From the NCBI GenBank assembly GCA_029982105.1, contig JARRCQ010000017.1:1-12559 (forward strand): a stretch of 12,559 nt of DNA. Reading direction: 5' to 3'. Positions 1 to 7,059 of the stretch are shown here, piece by piece. The position numbers and the translations under genes were made by a program. Below the pieces are notes generated by a model. The model was not told the DNA's origin. It saw only the letters and a list, made by a program, of their open reading frames with translations, and did not search any database. Positions within the stretch are counted from its first letter, which is position 1, and each line of letters opens with the position of its first letter. The stretch is from Candidatus Atribacteria bacterium (GTDB lineage: Bacteria; Atribacterota; Atribacteria; Atribacterales; Caldatribacteriaceae).

Positions 1-16
1 AACAAAAGACAAGAAC

Positions 17-45
17 CGCAGAGGAAGACTTTGTCTTCCTCTGCG
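17..45. other. perfect 13-bp hairpin near the window edge
   Basis: Arms cgcagaggaagac (17-29) and gtcttcctctgcg (33-45) are exact reverse complements around a TTT loop. On the plus strand no U-run follows directly (the next bases are cgtaacgaac, with TTTTT about 15 nt on), so it is a poor intrinsic terminator for a gene lying to the left. On the minus strand the stem is followed by the T-rich gttcttgtcttttgtt, a better terminator shape, but no minus-strand gene lies close on the right. It could be a terminator, an RNA-stabilising stem or a dispersed palindromic repeat. Confidence 0.45.
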
Positions 46-102
46 CGTAACGAACTTGAGTTTTTGACTTCTGATGTAATTTACTTTTTAAAGTTTTAAT
101 AG

Positions 103-133
103 TTGTTTAACTAGTTTTGCGGGATACTATACT
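103..133 (+). promoter_or_regulatory. candidate promoter for the sugar kinase gene
   Basis: TTGTTT (103-108) lies 16 nt before TACTAT (125-130) and 19 nt before TATACT (128-133); either hexamer could serve as the -10. TATACT matches the sigma-A consensus at 5 of 6 positions, while the -35 matches at only 3 of 6. Transcription would start near 137-140 and leave a leader of about 65 nt before the TTG start at 206. No better candidate was seen in 46-205. Confidence 0.35.
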
Positions 134-170
134 GCAAAATGTTTTCCCCGGGTAGAGGGAAAATATAGTA
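125..170 (+). promoter_or_regulatory. nested inverted repeats in the leader of the sugar kinase gene
   Basis: TTTTCCC (142-148) pairs exactly with GGGAAAA (157-163) around an 8-nt loop. Directly outside on the right, TATAGTA (164-170) pairs with TACTATA (125-131), leaving 10 unpaired bases (132-141) on the left only. A third overlapping pairing, TTTTGC (115-120) with GCAAAA (134-139), competes with the outer one. The outer left arm contains the candidate -10, so this could be a DNA operator as well as an RNA structure. I do not recognise a known riboswitch. Confidence 0.35.
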
Positions 171-192
171 GAATATATACTTAACAATGCTA

Positions 193-200
193 GGGAGGTG
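193..200 (+). promoter_or_regulatory. ribosome binding site that fixes a TTG start
   Basis: GGGAGGTG sits 5 nt before TTG at 206-208. No ATG with a comparable site gives the conserved N-terminal strand (KVLVVGSLNIDM) of the kinase, so the TTG start is well supported. Confidence 0.75.
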
Positions 201-205
201 AAATT

Positions 206-1165
206 TTGCCTAAGCCAAAAGTTTTAGTAGTAGGAAGTTTAAACATAGATATGATACTTAAAATTGAACGAATGCCAGAAGTAGGAGAAAATTTATTCGT
301 CAAAGAATTTTCTATGCTTCCCGGAGGCAAGGGGAATAATCAGGCTGTAGCCTGTGCTCGTTTAGGGGCGCTGGTGAGCATGATTGGTAAAGTGGGGGAT
401 GATGAATTCGGGGAGCGGTTGTTTGCCAATTTAGCGCAAGAGAATGTAGATTTTGCTTTCGTTACTCGACAAGCCTTAGTTCATACTGGTTTAGCCTTTA
501 TATTTGTGGATGAAAAAGGAGAAAATAGGATTCTGGTGGCTCCTGGTGCCAATATGAAGCTTTCTGTTGGGGATTTAGATAGTGCTTTGGAGCTTTTTAA
601 AGCTAGTGATTTTTTAATTTTGCAATTAGAAATACCTCATGAAGTGGTGAAACGGTGTATAGAATATGCTCACCGCTTTGGAGTAAGAGTAGTGCTTAAT
701 CCTGCCCCTGCTCAGCCCTTTCCCATAGAGATTTTGACTGCCAATGATATAATTACTCCGAATAAGTATGAAGCGGAAGTTCTAAGTGGAGTTAAAATTA
801 GAAGTCTTGATGATGCTATAAAAGCTATTCAGGTTTTGGATGAACGCTGCCCAGCACGAAAGGTAATTACTTTGGGAGGAGAGGGAGCACTGGCAAGCTA
901 TGAAGGTAATCAGTTTGTTTATCTTCCTGCTCGAGAGGTAAAAGTAGAAGATACCACTGCTGCAGGAGATGCTTTTAATGGCGGATTGGTGGTGGGAATT
1001 GGTATGGGAAAAGACTGGATAGGAGCTTTAAAGCTTGCTAATAATGCTGGAGCCATTGCTTGTACTAAAGTAGGAGCGCAAAGTGCTCTTCCTCATTTCC
1101 GGGATGTAGAAAGATTGGTGGAAAAAATAGGTGAAGGTGAAATAAAAATAATTTCAAGAAATTGA
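206..1165 (+). CDS. rbsK: ribokinase-type PfkB family carbohydrate kinase
   Basis: Cytoplasmic ATP-dependent sugar kinase of 319 residues, close to the usual ribokinase length of about 310. What is seen: GSLNID (10-15) in the N-terminal sugar-binding strand, the first PfkB signature around PGGKGNNQA (39-47), NPAPA (165-169), TPNKYEAE (184-191), and the second signature DTTAAGDAFNGG (249-260). In the last of these, Asp255 is the predicted catalytic base and the GD region forms the anion hole. The pattern of GGKGNNQAV plus NPAPA is typical of ribokinase rather than fructokinase or adenosine kinase, so D-ribose to ribose 5-phosphate is the best guess. No ribose transporter, RbsD or regulator lies nearby, so the substrate is inferred. 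Translation starts at TTG with a strong ribosome binding site. It ends 42 bp before hisS and may be co-transcribed with it. Confidence 0.85.
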   Translation: MPKPKVLVVGSLNIDMILKIERMPEVGENLFVKEFSMLPGGKGNNQAVACARLGALVSMIGKVGDDEFGERLFANLAQENVDFAFVTRQALVHTGLAFIFVDEKGENRILVAPGANMKLSVGDLDSALELFKASDFLILQLEIPHEVVKRCIEYAHRFGVRVVLNPAPAQPFPIEILTANDIITPNKYEAEVLSGVKIRSLDDAIKAIQVLDERCPARKVITLGGEGALASYEGNQFVYLPAREVKVEDTTAAGDAFNGGLVVGIGMGKDWIGALKLANNAGAIACTKVGAQSALPHFRDVERLVEKIGEGEIKIISRN

Positions 1166-1207
1166 GTAAGTAATTGTTTTGTTCTTAAGAGTTGGAGGAG
1201 AAAAATA

Positions 1208-2485
1208 ATGAGTTTAATTAGAGTTCCTAAAGGAACTCGAGATATATGGGGAGAAGAAATTTCTCTCTGGTATAAAGTAGAAGAAACAGTACGCTCTGTG
1301 GCTTCTTCTTTTCAATATGAAGAAATAAGAACTCCCATTTTTGAAAGTACTGACCTTTTTGCCCGGGGAGTAGGAGAAGTTACTGATATTGTTCAAAAAG
1401 AAATGTATACCTTTTTAGATAAAGGAGGACGCAGCTTAACTCTTCGTCCTGAGGGAACAGCTCCCATTATGAGAGCCTATTTAGAACATGGCTTAAATAT
1501 TTCTAATCCTCGAGTTAAATGGTTTTATATGGGTCCTATGTTTCGCTATGAGCGACCTCAGGCCGGGAGAATGAGACAATTTCACCAATTTGGTTTTGAA
1601 GCTATCGGTTTTCCTCAGCCCGCTTGTGATGCGGAAATTATTCTTATAGCTTGGCTTATAAGTAAAAAATTGGGACTAGAAAATCTTTCTCTAGAAGTCA
1701 ATAATTTAGGTTGTAATAGCTGTAGAGTTGAATATATAAAAGTTCTTCAGGATTTCTTAAGGAAAGAAAGTAATAATCTTTGTGCTAACTGTAGGAATAG
1801 GATAGATAAAAATCCTCTCCGGGTTCTGGACTGCAAAGAAGAGACCTGTCAGGAGGTTATTCATTCCTCTGTTTTTCCTCTGGTGCAAGATTTTTTATGT
1901 GAGGAATGTCGAGAGCACCAGGATAACTTGATGGAGATTTTAAGAGAGTTAGATATCCCCTTTTCTATCAATCCTTATTTAGTGAGAGGTTTAGATTACT
2001 ATACGAGGACTGCTTTTGAAATTAAGACCGGAGAGTTAGGAGCACAGGATGCCGTGGCAGGGGGAGGAAGGTATGATAATTTATCTTCTGCTTTGGGAGG
2101 TCCTCCTGTTCCCGGAGTAGGTTTTGCTGCCGGAATGGAGAGGATGATTCTTCTTTTAGCTAAAAAATATGATCCTTCTTCTCTTAAAGAGCGGCCTCTT
2201 TTTTATCTTGCTCCCCTGGATAAGGCAGGAGAGAAACCTTTATTGCAATTGGCTTCATTTTTAGGAGAAAAACTCATCCCTTTCTATTTAGAATTTGGTG
2301 ATAAAGGATTAAAATATCATCTTAAAAAAGCTCAAAAACTGGGAATAAAGACTGTAATTATAGTGGGCAGGGAAGAAAAAGACAAAGAGGAGTTTATCTG
2401 GAAGGATATGTCTTCAGGAGAGCAAATGTCGGTCAACAAAGAAAAGTTGTTAGCTAAATTATTGGAGGAAAAAGAGAAATGCTAA
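1208..2485 (+). CDS. hisS: histidyl-tRNA synthetase
   Basis: Class II synthetase of 425 residues that charges tRNA-His; the length is normal for bacterial HisRS. What is seen: the N-terminal VPKGTRDI (6-13); motif 1 region with LRPEGTAP (79-86); motif 2 FRYERPQAGRMRQFHQFG (112-129); the histidine-specific motifs VRGLDYYTRTAFE (259-271) and GGGRYDNL (285-292); motif 3 GVGFAAGMERM (303-313); and a C-terminal anticodon-binding domain from about 328. Its insertion domain (about 168-236) carries eight cysteines: C169/C172, C192/C195, C209/C214 and C231/C234. That is enough for one or two zinc sites and is more than most HisRS have. GGAGGAG at 1194-1200 is the ribosome binding site. The gene ends inside aspS with a 7-bp overlap, implying coupled translation, as in many bacteria with a hisS-aspS pair. 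No T-box leader was found before it. Confidence 0.97.
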   Translation: MSLIRVPKGTRDIWGEEISLWYKVEETVRSVASSFQYEEIRTPIFESTDLFARGVGEVTDIVQKEMYTFLDKGGRSLTLRPEGTAPIMRAYLEHGLNISNPRVKWFYMGPMFRYERPQAGRMRQFHQFGFEAIGFPQPACDAEIILIAWLISKKLGLENLSLEVNNLGCNSCRVEYIKVLQDFLRKESNNLCANCRNRIDKNPLRVLDCKEETCQEVIHSSVFPLVQDFLCEECREHQDNLMEILRELDIPFSINPYLVRGLDYYTRTAFEIKTGELGAQDAVAGGGRYDNLSSALGGPPVPGVGFAAGMERMILLLAKKYDPSSLKERPLFYLAPLDKAGEKPLLQLASFLGEKLIPFYLEFGDKGLKYHLKKAQKLGIKTVIIVGREEKDKEEFIWKDMSSGEQMSVNKEKLLAKLLEEKEKC

Positions 2486-4227
2486 GAACTCATACTTGTG
2501 GTGAATTGAAAAAAAAGGATGCAGGGAAAGTAGTGCAATTAACTGGCTGGGTAAGTCGTTTACGAGACCATGGAGGTGTTTTGTTTATAGATTTACGAGA
2601 TAGGTGGGGCGTTACTCAGCTGGTAGTGGATAACAAAGAGGAAATTTATGCTCCAGCCTCTCGGGTTAGGCCAGAGTATGTTATAAAAGTTAAAGGAGTA
2701 GTGAAAGAACGTCCGGAGGGGTTAGCCAACCCTCGGATTCCTACTGGAGAGATAGAAGTTACGATAGAAGATTTAGAAGTTTTGTCTTCTTCTCCTTTAC
2801 CTCCTTTTGAGATAGAGGGAAATAAAGAGACAGATGAGTCTATCCGTCTTCGCTACCGCTATCTGGACCTTCGTCGAAGTAAAATGCAAAAGAACTTAAT
2901 CCTCCGCCATCATGTAGCTCAGCTAATACGCCGCTTTCTCTCTGAGAGAGAGTTTCTCGAAGTAGAGACTCCTTTTCTAACTAAAAGCACTCCTGAAGGG
3001 GCTCGGGATTTTTTAGTTCCCAGTAGACTAAACCCGGGCAACTTTTATGCTCTTCCTCAATCTCCTCAGCTTTTTAAACAGATTTTGATGATTTCTGGTT
3101 TTGACCGTTATTTTCAAATAGTCCGATGTTTTCGAGATGAAGACTTGCGAGCTGACCGGCAGCCAGAATTTACTCAGGTGGATATAGAAATGTCTTTTAT
3201 AGAACCAGAAGACATAATTCAACTGATAGAAGGAATGATGGGTTATGTTTTTAAGGAATCTTTAGGAGTAGCAATTGAAACTCCTTTCCCTCGGCTTTCC
3301 TACGATGAGGCGATGGAAAAATATGGTACAGATAAACCTGATTTGCGTATTCCCTGGGAGATTGACGATCTTACTGAACTTTTAGGAAGAGAAATAACTT
3401 CTTTTTCTCGAGGAGGGAATAACTTTGCGGTTAAAGGTCTTTTCTTTCCCTCGGGGGAGGAGTTTTCTCGGAAAAAGCTGGATGTTCTTTCCCAAAAAGC
3501 AAAGGAAAGTTCTCTTTCTCTATCCTGGGTTAAAGGGGGAAGTTCTACTCTTTCCTCTCCCCTGAGGAGCAAACTTTCTGAGGAGTCCTGGCAAGCGATA
3601 GAGGAAAAATATCCTTTTGGAGAAAATACTCTGCTTCTTTTAGCCTGGGGAGAGAAAACCGATTTGGTGAGTTTTATGGGTGGCTTGCGGTTTGAATTGG
3701 GTGAAGAAGAGATAAAAAATAAAAAGCCTTTTCAGTTTTGCTGGATAACTGATTTTCCCTTGGTGGAATGGAATGAAGAGGAAAAACGTTGGGATTCAGT
3801 TCATCATCCTTTTACTTCACCTAAAGAAGAAGACCTTGAACTTCTGGGTAGTCATCCAGAAAAAGTAAAATCCAAAGCTTATGATTTAGTTCTAAATGGC
3901 TATGAGGTGGGAGGAGGAAGTATTCGTATTCATCGTATGGATTTACAGAGAAGAATCTTTACTCTTTTGAATTTAAAAGAAGAGGAAATTGAGCAAAAGT
4001 TTGGTTTCTTTGTTGAAGCTCTACAATATGGTTGTCCTCCCCATGGAGGAATTGCCCTGGGATTTGATCGCTTAGCTATGTTAATGAGCGGGGAGAGTTC
4101 TATTCGGGAAGTCATTGCTTTTCCTAAAACCCAAAAAGGGGTATGCCTTCTAACGGGTGCTCCCTCTCCGGTAGAAGAAAAGCAATTAGAGATTTTGAAC
4201 ATATCTCTCCGTAAATCAGAGAAGTAA
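2479..4227 (+). CDS. aspS: aspartyl-tRNA synthetase, probably non-discriminating (Asp/Asn)
   Basis: Class IIb synthetase of 582 residues in the bacterial arrangement. Domains in order: N-terminal OB-fold anticodon-binding domain (1-105), catalytic core with motif 2 FRDEDLRADRQPEFTQVD (218-235), bacterial GAD insertion (about 285-410), and motif 3 GIALGFDRLAMLMSG (524-538). The anticodon domain reads RDHGGVLF with His31 and later RPEGLANP with Gly81. From memory, His and Gly at these places mark non-discriminating AspRS, as in Pseudomonas aeruginosa, whereas E. coli AspRS has Leu and Lys. The enzyme is therefore predicted to make both Asp-tRNA-Asp and Asp-tRNA-Asn, the latter amidated by GatCAB, which is not in the window. 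The start ATG overlaps the hisS stop, with GGAGG at 2464-2468 as the ribosome binding site. Only 11 bp separate its stop from the convergent membrane gene, and no terminator is visible there. Confidence 0.97.
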   Translation: MLRTHTCGELKKKDAGKVVQLTGWVSRLRDHGGVLFIDLRDRWGVTQLVVDNKEEIYAPASRVRPEYVIKVKGVVKERPEGLANPRIPTGEIEVTIEDLEVLSSSPLPPFEIEGNKETDESIRLRYRYLDLRRSKMQKNLILRHHVAQLIRRFLSEREFLEVETPFLTKSTPEGARDFLVPSRLNPGNFYALPQSPQLFKQILMISGFDRYFQIVRCFRDEDLRADRQPEFTQVDIEMSFIEPEDIIQLIEGMMGYVFKESLGVAIETPFPRLSYDEAMEKYGTDKPDLRIPWEIDDLTELLGREITSFSRGGNNFAVKGLFFPSGEEFSRKKLDVLSQKAKESSLSLSWVKGGSSTLSSPLRSKLSEESWQAIEEKYPFGENTLLLLAWGEKTDLVSFMGGLRFELGEEEIKNKKPFQFCWITDFPLVEWNEEEKRWDSVHHPFTSPKEEDLELLGSHPEKVKSKAYDLVLNGYEVGGGSIRIHRMDLQRRIFTLLNLKEEEIEQKFGFFVEALQYGCPPHGGIALGFDRLAMLMSGESSIREVIAFPKTQKGVCLLTGAPSPVEEKQLEILNISLRKSEK

Positions 4228-4238
4228 TTACTGTCTAT

Positions 4239-4760
4239 TTACAAAGTTTCTGGGTTAGCAAATAAATCTATCCAGGGTAATTTATAGGTAAAAGTAACAA
4301 ACATAAAAGCTGAAATTACAAGGAGAATTAAAAGAATCGCCTTGGTATTAGTAGAAAATGGGGTCTTCTCTGTTTCTTTCTCTATTTGTATGGCGAGAAT
4401 TCCTGATAAGTATGTAGCTAATAACGCCCAGAATAGTTCAAAGGTTAGAGATTCCACTCTTCCGTAGATAGCAGGGAGTAAATACCATACCAATACCACT
4501 ATCCAGGGGACTATAATTGCTGAAAGGATTCTGGAATACCAAAAGTTTTTGATTTCTCGATATAATTCTTTTTTAAATAGGAGGAAATATTCGAGTATTG
4601 ATAGAAGTAAGTATCCCCAAAAAGCCATCTTGAGATGCTGAAATATAGATTCGTTTATGCCAAAGAAAGGCTTTAAAAAATCCCATCCTGTAACGTCATA
4701 GCCAAAATGAAAGAAACTGACGCAGAGTAGAAATAACAATGCTTTCCAGTATATGTTCAT
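4239..4760 (-). CDS. DUF6512-like integral membrane protein of unknown function
   Basis: Protein of 173 residues with about five hydrophobic segments (roughly 5-22, 44-62, 78-99, 107-126 and 140-158), so it is an inner-membrane protein. The HFGYD (18-22) and FGINESIFQHLK (33-44) motifs, together with the ending FTYKLPWIDLF near the C-terminus, resemble the DUF6512 family of small Firmicutes membrane proteins. This assignment is from memory and no function is known for that family. The protein stops soon after DLFANPETL; relatives as I recall them continue with a few Gly/Tyr residues, so the C-terminus may be slightly shortened. On the minus strand an AGGAAG ribosome binding site lies about 8 nt before the ATG at 4760. 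It is the only minus-strand gene here, convergent with aspS and divergent from the HAD phosphatase gene. Confidence 0.75.
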   Translation of the reverse strand: MNIYWKALLFLLCVSFFHFGYDVTGWDFLKPFFGINESIFQHLKMAFWGYLLLSILEYFLLFKKELYREIKNFWYSRILSAIIVPWIVVLVWYLLPAIYGRVESLTFELFWALLATYLSGILAIQIEKETEKTPFSTNTKAILLILLVISAFMFVTFTYKLPWIDLFANPETL

Positions 4761-4778
4761 AAGTCTCTTCCTTTACCT

Positions 4779-4822
4779 ATTTGATTCTGCTTCTATTTTA
4801 CATCAAATAAGATAGATTTGAT
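4779..4822. repeat. three copies of ATTTGAT/ATCAAAT, operator-like dyad
   Basis: ATTTGAT occurs at 4779-4785, its reverse complement ATCAAAT at 4802-4808, and ATTTGAT again at 4816-4822. The last two form a 7-bp dyad with a 7-bp spacer. A minus-strand -10 candidate, TAAAAT (plus-strand 4795-4800), sits between copies 1 and 2, directly next to the dyad, so a protein bound here could control the membrane protein gene. The -35 for that promoter is weak. Confidence 0.4.
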
Positions 4823-4854
4823 ATTAGGTGGCTCTTTCTAATTAAATTTGTAAA

Positions 4855-4870
4855 GGGAACCGGGGAACCG
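4855..4870. repeat. tandem direct repeat GGGAACCG x2
   Basis: GGGAACCG at 4855-4862 is repeated without a gap at 4863-4870. It ends 7 bp before the extended -10 element at 4878 and so covers the place where a -35 box would be. The block is markedly GC-rich against an AT-rich background. Confidence 0.5.
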
Positions 4871-4877
4871 TAAAGCC

Positions 4878-4886
4878 TGATATAAT
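4878..4886 (+). promoter_or_regulatory. candidate extended -10 promoter (distal, P1)
   Basis: TGATATAAT is a perfect extended -10 (TGn followed by TATAAT). At 17 nt spacing the -35 position reads aaccgg, within the tandem GGGAACCG repeat, so this promoter would depend on the extended -10 or on an activator. A transcript would start near 4893 and carry a leader of about 100 nt before the HAD gene. Confidence 0.4.
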
Positions 4887-4941
4887 TGTTATTCTCCCAT
4901 TTTGTCATCGCGAGTAGGCTATCTTTTGCGATTAACTATAT

Positions 4942-4970
4942 TTGCTAATAATAAGGGGAGAAATTATAAT
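4942..4970 (+). promoter_or_regulatory. near-consensus sigma-A promoter for the HAD/aminotransferase/AAR operon (P2)
   Basis: TTGCTA (4942-4947) is separated by exactly 17 nt from a perfect TATAAT (4965-4970). Transcription would start near 4977, followed by GGGGTGA (4981-4987) and the ATG at 4992. The leader is therefore only about 15 nt. A start codon at 4902 would lie upstream of this transcript, which supports 4992 as the true start. Confidence 0.65.
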
Positions 4971-4991
4971 AGAGGTAATTGGGGTGAGACT

Positions 4992-5753
4992 ATGGATAAA
5001 AGAGCCTTTCTTATCGATATGGATGGAGTTTTGCTTTACGGTGATCAGGCTATACTTGGAGCCAAGGAGTTTATTGAACGTCTAAAAGAGAAAGACTATA
5101 AATTTTTAATTCTGACTAATAACTCTCGTTATACCTCGTCTGACCTTCAACATCGGATGAATAATGCTGACATAGCAATAGATGCTCAACATTTCTTTAG
5201 TAGCGCTATGGCTACTGCTCAATTTGTGAGTTCTCAAAAACCTAAAGGCTCGGCTTTTGTTTTAGGAGGAACAGGGCTGTACCAAGCTCTCAATGAAGTG
5301 GGCTACTCTTTTACTGATTATAGGCCTGACTTTGTAATCTTGGGAGAAATGGAATCTTATCCCTATGATAAAATCGTGCGAGCTTGTCAGTTGATTATGC
5401 AAGGAGTACCGTTTATCGCTACTAACCCTGATGCTTCCGGTCCGGGGGAGGGAGGCATTGTTCCGGCTTGTGGAGCGGTGGCAGCTTTAATGGAAAAGGC
5501 TTCTGGATATGCTCCTTATTTTGTGGGTAAACCTAATCCTCTGATTTTACGTCTGGCGTTGAGATATATGGACGAACATTCGGAAAATGCCATAATGGTG
5601 GGAGACCGGATGGATACCGATGTCAAAGTGGGATTAGAGTCAGGTTTAGAAACCATTTTAGTTCTCTCTGGAGTAACCAGGCTTGAAGATATAGGTAAGT
5701 TTCCGTACCGTCCCAATCGTATCTTGGGTTCGGTAGCAGAGATAGAAATTTAA
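4992..5753 (+). CDS. HAD superfamily subclass IIA phosphatase (NagD/AraL-like)
   Basis: Cytoplasmic Mg-dependent phosphohydrolase of 253 residues. All HAD motifs are intact: motif I DMDGVLLYGD (9-18) with nucleophile Asp9 and acid/base Asp11; motif II TNNS (42-45); motif III Lys180 in GKPNP; and motif IV GDRMDTD (204-210). The cap segment with LGGTGLYQAL (91-100) and ATNPD (143-147) is the IIA type found in NagD, AraL and p-nitrophenyl phosphatases. Typical family substrates are small sugar or nucleotide phosphates; the real one cannot be read from the sequence. An in-frame TTG at 4902 would add 30 residues, but they are not conserved-looking, lie before motif I and precede promoter P2. The gene is first in the apparent operon, 25 bp before the aminotransferase, so it may remove phosphate from a pathway intermediate or act as housekeeping phosphatase. 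Confidence 0.88.
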   Translation: MDKRAFLIDMDGVLLYGDQAILGAKEFIERLKEKDYKFLILTNNSRYTSSDLQHRMNNADIAIDAQHFFSSAMATAQFVSSQKPKGSAFVLGGTGLYQALNEVGYSFTDYRPDFVILGEMESYPYDKIVRACQLIMQGVPFIATNPDASGPGEGGIVPACGAVAALMEKASGYAPYFVGKPNPLILRLALRYMDEHSENAIMVGDRMDTDVKVGLESGLETILVLSGVTRLEDIGKFPYRPNRILGSVAEIEI

Positions 5754-5778
5754 AAAATGAAAGTGGGGGAGGAGAACT

Positions 5779-7053
5779 ATGGGTGAAGAATGGGAAGAAA
5801 AGAAAAAAATAGTAGAAGAAACCATAGATAAGTACGTAAAGTATGTAAGTCCGGGGTTAGCTCGTCTGTTCCGGTTTGCCAATTTTTCCACTGTGGAGTG
5901 GGAAGGAAAAGGGGCACTGGTTTTTGATATCTACGGAGAGGCCTATATTGATTGTATCGGAGGTTTTGGAGTTTTCCCGGTGGGGAGAAATCATCCTAGA
6001 GTGGTACAAAAAGTAAAAGAACAATTGGATAGATTACCTCTTTCTACTCGTACTCTTTTTAATAAGCAACAGGCTGATTTGGCAGAAATGCTGGCTCAAA
6101 TTACTCCTGGAGACTTGCAATATTCCTTTTTTGGTAATAGTGGAGCGGAGGCGGTAGAGGGAGCAATAAAATTAGCTCGTTTCTACACCGGAAGAAAGAA
6201 ATTAGTTTCGACAATTAACAGTTTTCATGGGAAAACTATGGGAGCGTTGAGCATCTCAGGAAGAGAAGTATACAAAAAACCTTTTGAACCTCTGGTACCG
6301 GAAACTTATCAAGTGCCTTTTGATGATGTAGAAGCTTTAGAACAAATCGTAGACGAGAAAACAGCAGCAGTAATTTTAGAGCCTATCCAGGGGGAAGGAG
6401 GAATTAACATTCCTCACTCTCATTATCTTTCCCAGGTAAAAGAGATTTGTGACCGTAACGGAGCACTTTTGATTCTGGATGAAGTGCAAACCGGTCTTGG
6501 CAGAACCGGGAAAATGTTTGCCTGTGAGCACTATGGAGTAGCTCCTCACATTATGACTTTAGCTAAAGGCTTAGGAGGAGGAGTGTTGCCTTTAGGGGCG
6601 TTTATAAGCACTCCGGAAATTTGGAAGGTTTTTGAAGATAATCCTCTCATCCATAGCTCTACCTTGGGAGGCAATCCTCTTGCTTGTACTGCAGGGCTGG
6701 AAACTTTAAAAATCCTGCAAGAAGAAAATATTCCTGCTCAAGCAGCGGAAAAAGGTAATTACTGGATGGAAGAGCTCCGGTCGTTACAAGAGCAATTTCC
6801 TGATTTAGTGAAAGAGGTGCGAGGGATGGGCCTTTTAATAGGAATGGAATTTTTTGATTCTGATGTGGCTTCATTTTTGGCAGCAGAGATGGCAGAAAGG
6901 AAAGTTTTGGTTGCTTATACTCTCAATAACCCTCGAGTAATTCGCCTGGAGCCTCCTCTTACCATTAAAAAGGAGGAAATAGAGAAAGTTACTAAGGCCT
7001 TAGAAGAATCTTTAGGTAAAGTTAGAGAAACATTACAGGAAATAGGGGGTTAA
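5779..7053 (+). CDS. class III PLP-dependent aminotransferase, putrescine/omega-amine type
   Basis: Fold-type I aminotransferase of 424 residues, the usual length for subgroup III enzymes (acetylornithine, GABA, putrescine and other omega-aminotransferases). What is seen: the phosphate-binding GNSGAEAVEGAIKLAR (119-134), SFHGKTMGALS (148-158), LDEVQTGLGRTG (233-244) with Asp234 for the pyridine nitrogen, the PLP lysine Lys263 in LAKGLGGGVLPLGA, and HSSTLGGNPLAC (292-303). The N-terminal helix region (KYVSPGLARL, 21-30) and the HSST.GGNPLAC block resemble putrescine aminotransferase more than ArgD, and no arginine genes are nearby. It should therefore interconvert a terminal amine and an aldehyde. 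It is 6 bp from the SRPBCC gene and 449 bp from the AAR-like gene. An aldehyde-forming or aldehyde-consuming partner next door is the basis for the pathway proposal. Ribosome binding site GGGGGAGGAG at 5765-5774. Exact substrate unknown. Confidence 0.88.
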   Translation: MGEEWEEKKKIVEETIDKYVKYVSPGLARLFRFANFSTVEWEGKGALVFDIYGEAYIDCIGGFGVFPVGRNHPRVVQKVKEQLDRLPLSTRTLFNKQQADLAEMLAQITPGDLQYSFFGNSGAEAVEGAIKLARFYTGRKKLVSTINSFHGKTMGALSISGREVYKKPFEPLVPETYQVPFDDVEALEQIVDEKTAAVILEPIQGEGGINIPHSHYLSQVKEICDRNGALLILDEVQTGLGRTGKMFACEHYGVAPHIMTLAKGLGGGVLPLGAFISTPEIWKVFEDNPLIHSSTLGGNPLACTAGLETLKILQEENIPAQAAEKGNYWMEELRSLQEQFPDLVKEVRGMGLLIGMEFFDSDVASFLAAEMAERKVLVAYTLNNPRVIRLEPPLTIKKEEIEKVTKALEESLGKVRETLQEIGG

Positions 7054-7059
7054 ATAAAA

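Noticed and set aside
1166..1207. T-box or terminator before hisS
   Set aside because: The 42-bp gap is far too short for a T-box and contains no stem followed by a T-run.
4228..4238. Bidirectional terminator between aspS and the convergent membrane gene
   Set aside because: Only 11 bp of intergenic sequence with a short GTAATTAC palindrome and no GC-rich stem or T-tract.
4902..4991. In-frame TTG start giving a HAD protein 30 residues longer
   Set aside because: The extra residues precede the conserved motif I, have no good ribosome binding site, and lie mostly upstream of the start expected from promoter P2; ATG 4992 has GGGGTGA at the right distance.
4855..4991. c-di-AMP (ydaO-type) riboswitch suggested by CCGGGGAACC and a later GGGGTGA
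   Set aside because: The two elements are over 110 nt apart without the expected intervening stems; the first is better explained as a tandem repeat and the second as the ribosome binding site.
5779..7053. Acetylornithine aminotransferase (ArgD)
   Set aside because: ArgD is in the same subgroup, but the N-terminal region and the HSSTLGGNPLAC block fit putrescine/omega-amine types better, and no arginine biosynthesis genes are nearby. Not fully excluded.
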